A program made the translations under genes and the position numbers. From Astrocystis sublimbata (taxonomy: Eukaryota; Ascomycota; Sordariomycetes; Xylariales; Xylariaceae), in assembly GCA_022453515.1 (NCBI GenBank), contig JAJNNY010000026.1, forward strand, positions 434,001 through 498,000: a stretch of DNA of 64,000 bases, read 5' to 3'. The first letter of the stretch is position 1, and each line of letters begins with the position of its first letter. A model generated the notes under the pieces. That model ran no database searches, had not been told where the DNA came from, and saw nothing but the letters and a program-made list of their open reading frames with translations. Shown here in pieces: positions 29,255 through 43,660 of this stretch.

Positions 29255-31658
29255 ATGGATGCCAGAGACCCCACGACCTGGTTCGGCCACGAGCGAGGGA
29301 CATCGCCAGCAGGCCGCAGCAACAGCCCATCGTCTGTCGGCCACCAGAGCGTAGCTTTCGAAGACGACCCTCTTCTTGGTGATCACGAGGCGCAAATACG
29401 AGACGATGGTTTCCCCCACCGCCGGCGACGAAGGTAATGGCATTTGTAGCTTGCATCCAAACTCGTCAACCCAACACAGCGTCGGCTAACGAGAGTCTCT
29501 GCAAAAGGTCGTCCGTAACAAATACCTTTGCTCATATCGGAGACATTGGCGGTGTCAATTCCATACGCTCTTTCGGTCGAAGCTTTCAGCGAGCTGCGGC
29601 ATTTCCCGAGATCATCCCCCAACGACCGTCTTTCGTCTTCGCCCCGGGCCAAGAACCCTTACAAGCCGGCGACATCGAGGACACCGCCGCTCACGATGCT
29701 CCGCCTCACGGTCTTCTTCACCACCACCACCACCATCTCGGCGCCACCCCCTCCGACAGCGCCATTACTGATGCAGATCCGGAGGACAGCTCTGCGATAA
29801 CACATATTGATAGTCGATTAAGCGAGCGGAAGCGCCTTGGGAGCGGGGATTTGCACAGGGTCATATCACCTTCGGGTTCCATGCGCAGCAATTCGATATT
29901 CTCCACGCCACCCTTACTCTCCGCGCCCCCTATATTCGGCAGCTATGGTTCCGTTGGAAGTTATGGCACTGTGGAGGATCTCGAATCGGAGGCGAGCCAT
30001 GCGTCGATGAGAGAGGCAGCCGAACTGTGGCGACACCAGCAAGAATCGGGCACAAATCTACCAGACGGAGAGAGGCCCCCTGTGCTCGTGAAGGAGGTCG
30101 AGCAGGACGGTAAGATCGTGCTGGCCGTCTCTGGCCAGTCTACTCTACCGCAAACAGTAGTCAATTCCACCAAGTAAGACGACACGTTCTGGCTAGAGAT
30201 CGCAGTAGCTAACCCACGATAGCGTTCTCATCGGAGTGGGGCTTCTCAGCTTGCCCATGGGTTTGAAATACGCCGGTTGGATTGTCGGTGTCATTGCCCT
30301 GGTACTTTGCGGTCTCACAACCAGCTGGACAGCGAAGCTCCTGGCAAGGTGTATGGATCTCGACCCCACAATCATAACCTTTTCCGACATTGCCTACATC
30401 TCCTTTGGTCGGAGGGCACGCATCGCAACTGCTGTCCTCTTCACGCTGGAGCTGCTCGCTGCATGCGTAGCGCTTATCGTGCTTTTTGCCGATAGTTTGG
30501 CGCTGCTTTTTCCTGGCAGCTTGAGTACAACCGGCTTCAAAATCGTCTGTACCATCGTGTTGATACCCCTTCAGTTTGCTCCTCTTGCACTTCTTAGTGT
30601 CACGAGCTTTGTGGGCATTTTTTGCTGCCTGGGCAGTAAGTGTCATCCACTTTCCAGTTTGATTGCGAGCAACTTTCCTGACCAAATCTTGATAGTCGGA
30701 GTTATTGTTGTACTCGATGGCTTGATCAAACAAACGACCCCAGGCTCGCTTGTTCAACCAGCCATCACATATCTCTTTCCCGCAAACTGGCTGACGCTCC
30801 CGTTATCCTTCGGCCTGCTCATGTCTCCGTGGGGTGGACATAGTGTTTTCCCAAATGTACGTACAAAAGGAACTACCCCTTTCGCTTTTCAAACTAACTT
30901 TGGCCCCATAGATCTATCGGGATATGCGTCACCCTCAAAAGTATACTAAGGTTGGTGAATTGTTACAGCTTCGAGTATTGTGCTAAACTAATGTTGCTGT
31001 AGGCTGTCGGCTATACATTTTCGTTCACGCTACTCGTAGATGCGTCTGTAGCGATAGTCGGACTGTTGATGTTCGGTGATGGCGTTCGTGACGAGATTAC
31101 AGCTAACATACTCGGAACCACTGGCTACCCAAACGCGCTCAACATTCTTCTTGTTATCTTCATCGCCATCATTCCGCTCACAAAGGTCCCACTCAATGCA
31201 CAGCCCATAATCACCACAGCCGAAGTGCTTTTCGGACTCCGACAACAGGTCGTCGCAGAAGAGACGCCGCTAGTCGGGCTCTCCAGTACCTCTAGGGGGC
31301 TTCTCAAGGCCCTGATCAGGGTGGTCGTACTAGCAGTATTCCTGGCCATCGCCATCCTGTTCCCGGCATTCGATTCCATCATGGCCTTTATGGGCAGCGC
31401 TCTCTGTTTCACAATTTGTGTGACGTAAGTCAAACAGTCCCTGGTCCCCTTGGAATACCATCCCCTTCCTTCCATGTCAAACATCGTTCTGACGAACCGG
31501 CTAGGCTTCCGCTCGCCTTTTATCTCAAACTCTTCGGCTCCGAGATCGCCGCGGGCGAGCGCATCCTCTGCTGGTCAGTCATGCTGCTATCTAGCCTCAT
31601 TTCCATTATAGGGACCGTGTGGGCTTTCCTGCCCAAGCAGTTGATCGGGGCCGAATAG
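29255..31658 (+). CDS. Avt1-like vacuolar amino-acid transporter (AAAP family)
   Basis: Seven exons (29255-29433, 29496-30173, 30223-30635, 30696-30856, 30912-30950, 31003-31424, 31505-31658) total 2046 nt, 681 residues. A hydrophilic N-terminal region of about 285 residues includes a His6 run (near 156-161) and ends in VVNSTNVLIGVGLLSLPMG, the first helix of Avt1-type amino acid/auxin permeases. About ten or eleven membrane segments follow, with family landmarks SFVGIFCCLG, SPWGGHSVFPNIYRDMRHP and the closing LPLAFYLKLFG. In yeast the Avt1 family moves neutral amino acids into the vacuole using the proton gradient; substrate here is inferred. The 39-nt exon 5 (IYRDMRHPQKYTK) is confirmed by homology. 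Intron 30636-30695 is 60 nt and free of stops, so retention would add 20 residues in frame. Confidence 0.93.
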
Positions 31659-32391
31659 CCGCTATATCCCACAAAGTATAATCCGATGGATGGTATGAAT
31701 TGCCGGATTGGCTTACATACTTCTTATACACCGATATACTTTCTAGCAGAAATAGCTTTGGGAGTGAAGTGTGGAGATATAAATTGTTTAATAACCCACC
31801 GGGTGTATCTATCAAGCAGGTGTCCTTGGATTTGATATGATTTACTGATTGTGCGCAAAACGGGCATTACAAACGAGTCCTTGCATTGGGGGTTGGGGAA
31901 ATCAGGATAGGATTCATCTCTTGCATCTTGGTTGCAGAAAACGGTCAATGCAATGCATTTTCAAAACGAGGGATTCACATAGTAAGCATGTCAGCAGACC
32001 GGTGACGGTTGGATTCACTATTCAATGGTAGCATTATCAACACAAATCTGTCAAAACAAAATACAGCAGTTGTGAGAGGTGATCAGATTAAATCGGTCCC
32101 GAATAGAAGTAGTCAGGTGACCTGCTTCTTTTTTCGGTGGTTCTACTTCAATCCACCTTGTTTTGCAAGGAATCTGTCGGTCTACATACTGTAGAAGCTA
32201 CGATATGCCAAGCAGACAAGAGTCTGGTAGATCCAGGATGGAAATCATCTCATCTCGGTTCTAGGTCACCCATAGCTACCTAGTCCACTTCGGCCAAGTA
32301 AAACCCCATACATGCATGCACTCTCACTACCCAGTCAAAGACGCGCTCTCTCGTATGACTGGCACAGATGATTTGACACCACATGGCATCC
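31659..32391. other. convergent 3' regions
   Basis: A 0.7-kb gap between the 3' ends of the Avt1-like gene (+) and the prolyl-tRNA synthetase gene (-). It is AT-rich and UTR-like; no gene is seen. Confidence 0.6.
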
Positions 32392-35589
<3,198 letters not shown>

Positions 35590-36644
35590 TGTGGACGGAA
35601 ATGTGGTCGTAGAGGGCTAGGGTGGGAATCTGCGGGCTTTCGCGTGTCGTCGTGGTCCGGGGGAAAACACGACTGAAGGGGAACAAGTAAAAAAAAATGA
35701 CTTGTACACAGCGACTATGACTCTCTCGCCGGTTGACAAGGACCACCTGGCAAAATCAGGAGCCGGAGCAGGAGGGAGACGTTGCCCCGCATCAGATGCG
35801 CGACGGGGTGAAACCCTTCAGCTGCCCCGCGGCACCTGATTGGCGCATAGCAGCAGATAGATCCAGCTCACTGGGAAGAGAACCGATAGACGGACCCAAG
35901 CCGAGCAAGCCCCCCAAGCCTCCCCAAGATGACCACCCCGAGCCACCCTTATCTGCTGCCGTGGCGACTGCTCGACTGGATCTAGGCACCCTCGGCACCC
36001 TCGGCACCCAGGTCCCTCTTACCTAGTACTCACCTGCTTAACCCAACCTCCCGCTCTACACAGTTTGCGGGCTCTTTCCCAGTAGAGGGCATTCTGGACC
36101 TTATATGTCCAGGTACCAATGCAATTATCTAACAAACAGGAGATCGCATGTGTTCCATTGTGTTGGATACTATCTACATGTACTGTACAACGCACATCTA
36201 CACACTTGATAAATATATCAATAAAATGCCCAAGTTGCCTGCTACAAGGCCTGCTGGCCAATCATATCCATGCCAAGAGCCCGATCGAGTTAGAAACAAC
36301 AAGCCCCTGGAGAGAACCCCTCGCTCGCCTCGTGCCCCTAATCTTGGTAGTCTCCCTCCCAGCTTCACGCTTCGCCGCGTTTCGTCGTGGTCTCGCATTC
36401 AATTCTTTTTTCGGAGGCGTTCAATTATGCCTCATAGTATAACTTTTGGGTACGGTACAGTTATGAGTGGGTAGGAAGTTTCGTGCCGGTAAATATGCCA
36501 CCCGGAGTCATTTGCGTGACAAGACCTGGGGAATCATTTGATGTGTCACTCAAAACCCCTACATAGAAAATTGTGTCTTCGTTGACAAACAATCGCATTG
36601 ATGTTAACAAAGTAACTACTTACCTACCTAGCCGAGAGCTAGGG
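35590..36644. other. intergenic: ProRS promoter and lyase 3' side
   Basis: About 1 kb without a gene. A GGCACCCTC tandem triplet sits at 35985-36010. The ProRS promoter should lie in the part next to 35589. Confidence 0.55.
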
Positions 36645-38795
36645 TTAAGAGAGCTCCAACCTCAGAGCATCATATTGGACATAGATGGATCCAGGGAGGA
36701 CGGCTGTCTCCACGTTTGTCGCGTTGAACGGGAGGCTCAGCACGAACTCATTCAGACCCTCCCTCAACAACTCACTCGAGAAGACGAACTTGTGGCCAAA
36801 GTTCTGGCACACGATGCCGCTTCGCACCCCGCACGACCCGCTGCGGTAAGACGGGATGATCCAGGTCTCGACGTCTCCTCCGTTGACTGCCACCGTGTAA
36901 GGCACATTCGAGTATTTCTCGGCCGGCAGCGTCGCCCACTTGTTGTTCCCATTCGCCGTCTTCACGCCAGCGAGATCGACTGTGAACGTCGCTTTCTGCA
37001 TCCCAGACAGTTGCGAGTCGGACAGATTGAACTGGATCGTCCAGTTGTTGACATTTTCATAGACAGGCCGTGGATGCAGGTAGTTCGCGTACCCCGGGAA
37101 CCAGCTCCAATGGATGTAGTTGAAGTCTTCGCTTTCGACGCTCTGCCCAACTTTGAAGACAACCCCGTCAGGGAAATCAGACGAGAAGTCCCATTTGCCC
37201 CAGTAAATCCGATACTGCTCTGGCTGTAGAGGCTTGCTCGTGTCGGGTGCGTTGCCGTGCCTATACTCGCCAGAGGACTTGTCGGGCGTGCCAATCCGCC
37301 AAATCTCTTGACCGGCGGTCTCGGACCTCCATTCGAACGTCGACGGCGCGTTAGTCCTCGACACCACAACATCGTCTTGGATGAACCATCCGAAGATCCC
37401 GTCGGCGTATACAGTGAGTCGGTACGTGCCTTCCTTCACCATCGGAATTTCCACGCTGCCGCTTTCGGGATCAACATCGGCCCAATACTGCCGGCTTAAA
37501 TGGTCGAATGTATTGAGCTGAAAGTCTTGTTGGTTTTCTGAAAGAACGGCGATGGGACGCTTGGCACCACTAGGCAACTGGATCGTTGCTTTGAACAAGG
37601 CACGTTCCGACTTTGGCGCGTAGTTCGGCACGTACTCCGCGATGCTGTCATAGAAGTCGCCATTCCATTCTGGATGAGCATAGTAGGCCGCATCTGCTCT
37701 GAGCTCGGCCAGTGTTGTGTTGGGCGCTCCTTTATTGAAATGATAATATTGCGGCCCCCATGTCCTGTCGAAGCCATGTGTTATATTGGGTACTGGAGCG
37801 CCATAATGGCCGCTCACCAGATAGTTGTACTGTGAAGCATTAGTAACCATATCTGGTTCTATCAGCGCCATTTTATCTTGAGTCCGCGCCCGGCTTTCGT
37901 GATGACGATGGGGTATATAGGCACAGTGTGTACATCCACCTAATCGTTTTATAGGAGATTCGCAAACAGTCTATCGACTTACCACAATGCCATCAACGAC
38001 AATGTCGTAATGTAGAGGCCCTCCATAGTACGTATCGCGTGTATTGTGTACCAACCAAGCACCGTAAGTGTTTCCATCGGAGCTCGTTGTCCCATCCGAG
38101 TACTGGCCGTGGACTTTATGGTCGCGCCAAAGCTCGGAGAAGCTGTACTTGGTCCAGTAGTCCGAATAGTTCTGGACATACGGGTCCTGAGGGGTCTTTC
38201 CAAGGTACCACGAAGCATCTTGAACAACGACCTGGTTTCGCAAAGCATCTGCCCCTGGAATTGGGGCGTAGTTCCCGTCGCTGCCAGAAAGATGCGTGTA
38301 CAGCTTAGTGTTGGGACGGAATAACGTTCGTAGCTCACCCAATTCACGAAGAAAGGGTGTTTTCTGGTTCAAATAGAGGACACGGGTGAAGACGTGTAAG
38401 CCAGTCTCTCCCTCTCGGAGAAACCACCATTGTTCGATGGTCTGATTTGTCGACTTGAAGGTGTCGCTCATCTTCACACCGCCCCACGGTGTCCCTGTGA
38501 CATCAATGCCCTTGAGAAGTTGGAACTTAGCGGTCCCTCCTGGCGTCCAGAATCCCGAAGGCGTGCAAGAACAGTCAACATAAGGCCCCTTGCCTGTATT
38601 GCCACTCACTGGACCCAGCATGTCCTGTGTGTCAAGAACAACGTCCTCAACCTGACCGGTACTCTTGCTGACTGCGACGAGCAGTCGATCATTTTGAAGG
38701 ACGAATTGGCCAGCTGTCTCTGTGGCAGTGAGAAAGGCAACAGACGCCTTCAACAGAGTGACCAGAGTCAACAGCTTCCATTTCGACCAAGACAT
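36645..38795 (-). CDS. rglB: secreted rhamnogalacturonan lyase, PL4 family (RglB-like)
   Basis: Two exons (38795-37983 and 37829-36645) separated by a 153-nt GT-AG intron give 665 residues. Residues 1-20 form a signal peptide (MSWSKWKLLTLVTLLKASVA). The N-terminal mutarotase-like catalytic domain (about 25-280) has GPYVDCSC, GVKMSDTFKSTNQTIEQWWF, LRTLFRPNTKLYTHLSGSDG and RDHKVHGQYSDG, whose His is probably the active-site His of PL4 enzymes. A fibronectin III-like middle (around GTYRLTVYADGIFGWF) and a carbohydrate-binding-like C-terminal beta-sandwich follow, the usual PL4 order and length. The enzyme cleaves the rhamnose-galacturonate backbone of pectin hairy regions outside the cell. The junction GIV-YNYLVSGHYGA matches the family. 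Several N-glycosylation sequons (NQT, NYS, NIT, NTT, NWT) fit secretion. Confidence 0.94.
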
Positions 38796-39410
38796 CTTGA
38801 AGCTGAATGTCGACTGACCCCGACTACTTCGACGTTGACTAGGTTAAAGTCAAATATTCAATCGCAGTCCGGAGGAAACCCCTCAGGGCGGCGCCTTCAC
38901 CCCATTTTGCCGGTCGCAACGACACAGAATCCGATGACTTGAGTGGCCGGTCACTTCAACCGTCACTTTCGGTTGGTCTCATGCCGACAGAACAGACCGC
39001 ACAATTCATGACATATATGGGGGGCCAAGACATTTCTTGTCGGTCAAAGCGCAGGCGAGGACGAAGTCTTTAATTTCGAGCCCAGACGCAAAAAAGTCAC
39101 GGGGAGCTTTTGAGCAACGGTTCACGGTCTTTGGACTTATGAAATGCAACTTTTTGAACAACTAACTGGCCAAATACCCGTTTAGACAACAGTCATAAAC
39201 ATACACCCAACCATCCGGATTAGGTATCCCATCTCCACAGCGACCAGACACAACTTTGAGTTTAGCGCAACGGGCATCTACCCACTCGAATCAACCGAGG
39301 TGGTTCGTGAGGGAGCATGAGGGGCGGCTGTGCGCGACAGCTATTCCACCCCACGGAAGATTTGCCTGTCGAGCTGTGAAGAGATGATACTGGAATTCGG
39401 ATTGACAAAT
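38796..39410. other. intergenic, lyase promoter side
   Basis: Upstream sequence of the PL4 lyase. No open frame of interest. Regulatory sites for pectin control cannot be named from sequence alone. Confidence 0.5.
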
Positions 39411-40105
39411 CTAGAAGAAGATCACAAGTTGATGGTGTTGGTGACTGAATGGTTCGTCATCGTATGACCCTTGCAAGATGTGGCTTTGCGGTAGCTGGAA
39501 CTTTCGAACACATTTGAGCGACTTCTCGTCTTGGTTAGGTTCGCGCATGAAGGTGACGCGCGGGCTGATCATCGCTCTTCGGATCTTGGGGTGGAGGGCG
39601 AAGTAGGCCTGGTTATTTGGCAAGGGGAAGAAGAACTTGATCATCTCTGCCTGAGATACATGCGCTACGCGAGGCACAGAATCACCCAACCCAGAGGGTT
39701 AATGAGCACCCGAGAGACGGAAATTCATGGACACAGTACCTATGACATTGAACCCCATTACAGTTCGAGGAATACCAGGTTGAAAGATGATTTTGTAAGG
39801 GTCTCGAGGACCGAGCAAGGGGCTTAAACTTCCGGCTCGGAACCCGCTGGTGCTTACTATTAGGGTCTTATCTAATGCAGTGACAAATCGCGACACCACG
39901 TACCTAGACGATGAAGTCATAGGTCGGTTGCCAAACGATGATGTCGAGCGAGCTAACGTGCGGCCGCGAATGTTGATTTGTCTGGGAGGCCGAATTCATG
40001 CTCGATATCGCCGAGTTGGACTTCGAGGGAACAATACTTAAATACCACGAGTTCGCTGGCTACTCCAAGAGAAAGGAAATTTGCATCTTCAACAAAATCA
40101 CCCAT
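39411..40105 (-). CDS. tentative small gene, exon structure uncertain
   Basis: Three pieces on the minus strand read like fungal coding sequence. They are 40105-39962 (starts MGDFVEDANFLSLGVASEL), about 39882-39715 (KTLIVSTSGFRAGSLSPLLG) and about 39671-39411 (QAEMIKFFFPLPNNQAYFAL, then HPKIRRAMISPRVTF, ending VIFF and a stop). The last piece has codon use typical of real exons (many C-ending codons). Junctions with GT-AG borders exist between them, but more than one choice is possible, including a good GTAAGC donor inside the middle piece. I recognise no family. If real, it is divergent from the small gene at 40194 with only about 90 bp between starts. Confidence 0.4.
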
Positions 40106-40193
40106 TAATCCTGCTGGCCATACTGTTTCGAAAAACACAGATTCCACACATTCACAATCAACCTCAGTCATAAGCAAACCCCTAACTTCAATC

Positions 40194-40632
40194 ATGACGA
40201 ACGTTATCGAGAAGATCAAGGACGCCGTCCATCACCATGAACACAAAGGCGAGAATGACCATGTCAAGGACAAGAAGCATGCAAGTAAGCATATAACATC
40301 CTCCAGGATCTATATTCCCTCGAATCCCTTACTAATCCTTGTTTTTTTTTTTTTCAACTTTAGCTTCCCAACAACCGCACACAGCCCGCAATGATCTCGA
40401 CTTGAACGGTGCCCGCCCTTCCACACATGCGCCCGCTGACTTGACCGGCCGCCACACGGAGCCCGATCAACGAGACATCGACGGCCGTCGTCGCTCGCAC
40501 GCGCACAATGCCCCAGACCTCACGGGCCCGCACATTGACACCCAAAACGTGGATATAAACGGCCACCACCCCAGCACCCACAACCCGCCCGACCTAAACA
40601 GCCCTACCGCCAGCCCCACCTCACGTCATTAG
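40194..40632 (+). CDS. small His-rich disordered repeat protein, function unknown
   Basis: Two exons (40194-40284 and 40364-40632) joined over a 79-nt intron with a long T-tract before the acceptor encode 119 residues. The first 30 residues (MTNVIEKIKDAVHHHEHKG, then ENDHVKDKKHA) are highly charged. The rest is about three imperfect repeats of roughly 25 residues with the pattern D-[IL]-[ND]-G-x3-S-x-H-x2-P-D-L-[TN]. Copies start at DLNGARPSTH, DIDGRRRSHAH and DINGHHPSTH, the last cut short. There are no hydrophobic core, signal peptide or membrane segments, so it should be intrinsically disordered. Composition resembles hydrophilic stress-related fungal proteins, which is only a guess. The polyT tract followed by CAACTTTAG makes the acceptor convincing. 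Confidence 0.75.
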
Positions 40633-41268
40633 GGGGAGGGTTCATGGCAATAGGAGGATGAGTCCGGGCTCTACATATTACAGCGAAGAAAGCGGAGATA
40701 CCCTGGGAATTTAGAGCGCAGAATCACGATGCCAATGTCTATATAATATGAATAAATAATGCTATTGTTATCACCAGCAAACATATATGTTTCCTAGTCG
40801 CAATGTGACTGCAGATTGAATTGGGATGAGGATAGGAAAAAAAGGACTTTTTTGATGGCCAACGAGGGAGTTGAACCCTCATCACCTATGGATAATACGC
40901 TCGTGCAGTGGCTTTTACCGCTATACCAAACAATCGCTAGGCCGCACCGACTCGGCCAATGGACTCCTAGACTGATTGGAATAATATAGTCGGGTGCTCG
41001 CTGGAGGTAAGGCCGACAGGCCGGCAAGTAGGCAGTTTTAAGATTCTATTATGCATTGGCGCTCGCGGAAGCAGACGCTGGATAGGTAGGTACCTAAGGA
41101 TTTGAAAGATAGCACATGAGGGGCGGGCGAACCAGGTGGAATGATGATGCACGCTACCTTGCTTTGATTCTATGAATTCAGCAGACAAACGTCATGATGA
41201 ACATCCCGATAGATAACGCGATGTCAATATCAATATTGATGAGCGGTATCTATAGCCCCTCCCTCGCC
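40633..41268. other. intergenic with Pol III-like signal
   Basis: 3' side of the small repeat gene and 3' side of the TPR gene (convergent). It contains the tRNA-like element at 40856-40943 and a TAGGTAGGTACCTA word at 41083-41098. Confidence 0.55.
40856..40943 (-). tRNA. tRNA-like sequence, identity not assigned
   Basis: On the minus strand there is a perfect B box (GGTTCAACTCC) inside a 5-bp T-arm (GAGGG/CCCTC), an A-box match TGGTATAGCGG 51 nt upstream, and a T7 run shortly after the 3' end, as for Pol III termination. The 3' arm GTTGGCC pairs only partly with the 5' GGCCTAG, and no clean anticodon stem forms. A second A-box-like TGGCCGAGTCGG with a perfect GCCG/CGGC D-stem lies about 30 nt further upstream (near 40943-40954). 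It could be an intron-bearing tRNA, a decayed copy or a tRNA-derived element. Confidence 0.35.
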
Positions 41269-42943
41269 TTATGACAAGGCTGAGAACACCGACGGCATGA
41301 CAAGGCCTTCGTCAATTACTTCTCCTACACGATCCCTTATCCATGATTCCCCTTTCTGCCTCAACAGGGGTCCTAAAGCTTGTTGGATCTGCTCTGGAGA
41401 TGCCGGGGTTGCGGTTGAACCACCCTGGCCTGAGCTACTCCCAGACGTAGTGAGCTGTAGGAGAATTCCAACTACAGCGTCTTTGAATTCACAGGTCAAT
41501 CTCTCGTCGTCGAATTCGCCACCGAGTGAGCCGAACAGCTTGCTCGCGTTCCGGTAGTAGATCTGGGCGTTCTGCAATACCTGCGCCGTCGTGTTCTGCG
41601 CCTGTGAGTGAGAAACAGGGGAATATGCTAGGATTTGCATAGATAATGAGATATCTCCTCTCAACGAATGCGATTTGGCAACGGTGTCCTTTTCGATGTC
41701 TTTTAGGCCTGCGAGAGAACGGAGATGTGATAATGCATCGCCCAGCACTTTCCATCGGACAGAAGCGTGAGACGCTGCGGTGCCAGCATCAATCCCCCCC
41801 GAGGCCACGAGCTCGCGGAGTGTGCTGTTTAGCGCACACAGGGCAACAGACCTGTCCATGAGGACATCCTCATCGTTGGCAGCAATTCCAGGATACGTAA
41901 ACGCCGTAACGATATTCTCCGCGTACTTATTGACATCAATTGTGGAATGTCTGAAGGCTATATCGGAGAAATGGCTGATAAACACGGCTCTCCGCAACAT
42001 TACGCCGGAGATATCGGGCCCAAGGCTCCTGGTCTCCTCGATGAGGGCTGGCAGTGTTCGGTGAAGCAAGTTATCAGAATGCGACGAAATCCATGAGCGG
42101 GCGTTGTCGGTGATATGATGCCATTCAGGGGACGAGGCTTGAGAAGAACTCAAAATGCTGCAAGCGACAGTAAGAGGTCCAAACTGAGCACCAAGTGTAT
42201 CGAGTAAAGTCTCCGAGGTGACCGGCTCTTCGATAGCAGCCCACTGCTCCTCCTCCTGATCCACGCTCTGCGTGTCGGCAGTGGAGTCCATGGTCACTGG
42301 CTCGCTGTCAAGCTGCATCGTAGGATCCTCGGCCGTCTCACCCATGGCCATGTCAAACGTGATACGATTCTTTACAAACTCCGCTTGCTGAAGCTCAAAG
42401 CAACGGCCCTGCAAATCTAGCGCCTGCTCCAAGTTTCGCAGAGCTTCCGAGTCCCCTGTCTCTTCATTACTTGCGATGATTTCGGCGATGCTCGTCAGTA
42501 CCTGGGCCATATTGAATAGCGTGTCTGCATGTGTCGGGTCGACATCACGGGCATAGTCGTGAGATCTCAATGCCTCGCGTAATACACCAAGGGCCGGAAC
42601 CTTGAGCGCACCAGAAAGCAGAGGATCGTTGGCCTTGAAGAGCTCGAGCCGCGCCTTATTATAGGCTAGGTCAGAACTTCGAGGAAATTTCCGCAGGCCA
42701 TCTGTGTAGGCATCGATGGCTCTATCAGCAAAGCGCATTGCTTTGACAGGGTCGCCAGCCCTATGCTTCATCATGGCTTCCTCATGATCACCAGCAGTTT
42801 CTAAGTAGTCGTTCTCATCAACAGGCTCCTGTTTGTCATGTTAGCTTTTAGCGCAAGCATTATCTTTCTGGCAGTATCAAGCAAGCGTCACCAACCTTCG
42901 GGCCTGTTTTCTTTTTCTGTTGAAATTTCTTCTTTGGTGGCAT
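41269..42943 (-). CDS. TPR-repeat protein, fungal, function not assigned
   Basis: Exon 1 (42943-42896) codes for MPPKKKFQQKKKTGPK. A 67-nt intron (branch GCTAAC) joins it to 42828-41269, giving 535 residues. The N-terminal basic tail is followed by TPR-like helical pairs: residues about 35-75 (AMRFADRAIDAYTDGLRKFP, then SSDLAYNKARLELF) and about 90-150 (VLREALRSHDYARDVDPTHA, then DTLFNMAQVLTSIAEII and ALRNLEQALDLQGRCFEL). An acidic linker near 185-210 separates these from a long helical C-terminal half with further TPR-like spacing (AQVLQNAQIYYRNASKLFG). The layout is that of a soluble scaffold or chaperone. I cannot name an orthologue with confidence. The lysine-rich start may be a nuclear or nucleolar signal. 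Confidence 0.88.
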
Positions 42944-43660
42944 CTTAGCAGCGAATTTTGGTTGTGAGTTCGTGTCGTAAGATTGTCGATTTATACCGAA
43001 CAGGTATCTTTCACTTGATGTATATAACCATGCGAGTCAAATTCGGTGTAAATGCAGGTTTGGCCTTGGTGACCGACCCTCGTGGATTTACCTAACAATC
43101 CCAAAACTTGTGGGCTTGATTCACCGAACTGTGTGCAAAGTTCTGCCCCAGATGCGACGGATTCTTGTTTCCAGCCTGGAAATCACTTTCGTAGGTGATA
43201 CATTCTAGTTGAAAACCAGCTCATTTCGATTAAAAAAAAGCGACCATGGGTCGAAGATTATATAGTTACTGCCAGCTGGTGGGGTGCTAATGACAGCTGC
43301 TTTGAAGTTTCACTAATAATCTTCCAATGGCAAGAGGCACAGGCTGCTCCAAGGTTATATCAATACACACTCACAAAATGATAGCCGTTGTATGGATACC
43401 GCAATCCTTCATTGGAATAGAAAGGTCTTGATTTTAGACTATATGATAGAACAAGTTCATGTGGTCTTAGATTTAAACTATTCACCTACTGTGCTGATCC
43501 GTTACAGTAAGTAACCCAATTAATTGCTGGCCCATGACTATAGCCAAACGCGCTGGATTGTCCATCTACTCGACGAGGATTTATATACTAACCAAACATT
43601 CTTTGTCCGATTTCATTCGTCCCGCGCTGTCGTGAATCCATAGGAATTAATTACCTCGCC
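42944..43660. other. intergenic, no gene seen
   Basis: Promoter side of the TPR gene and 3' side of the DUF3074 gene, both minus strand. AT-rich, with no open frame of note. Confidence 0.55.

Noticed and set aside
30209..30757. 182-codon minus-strand open frame
   Set aside because: Antisense to transmembrane exons of the Avt1-like transporter.
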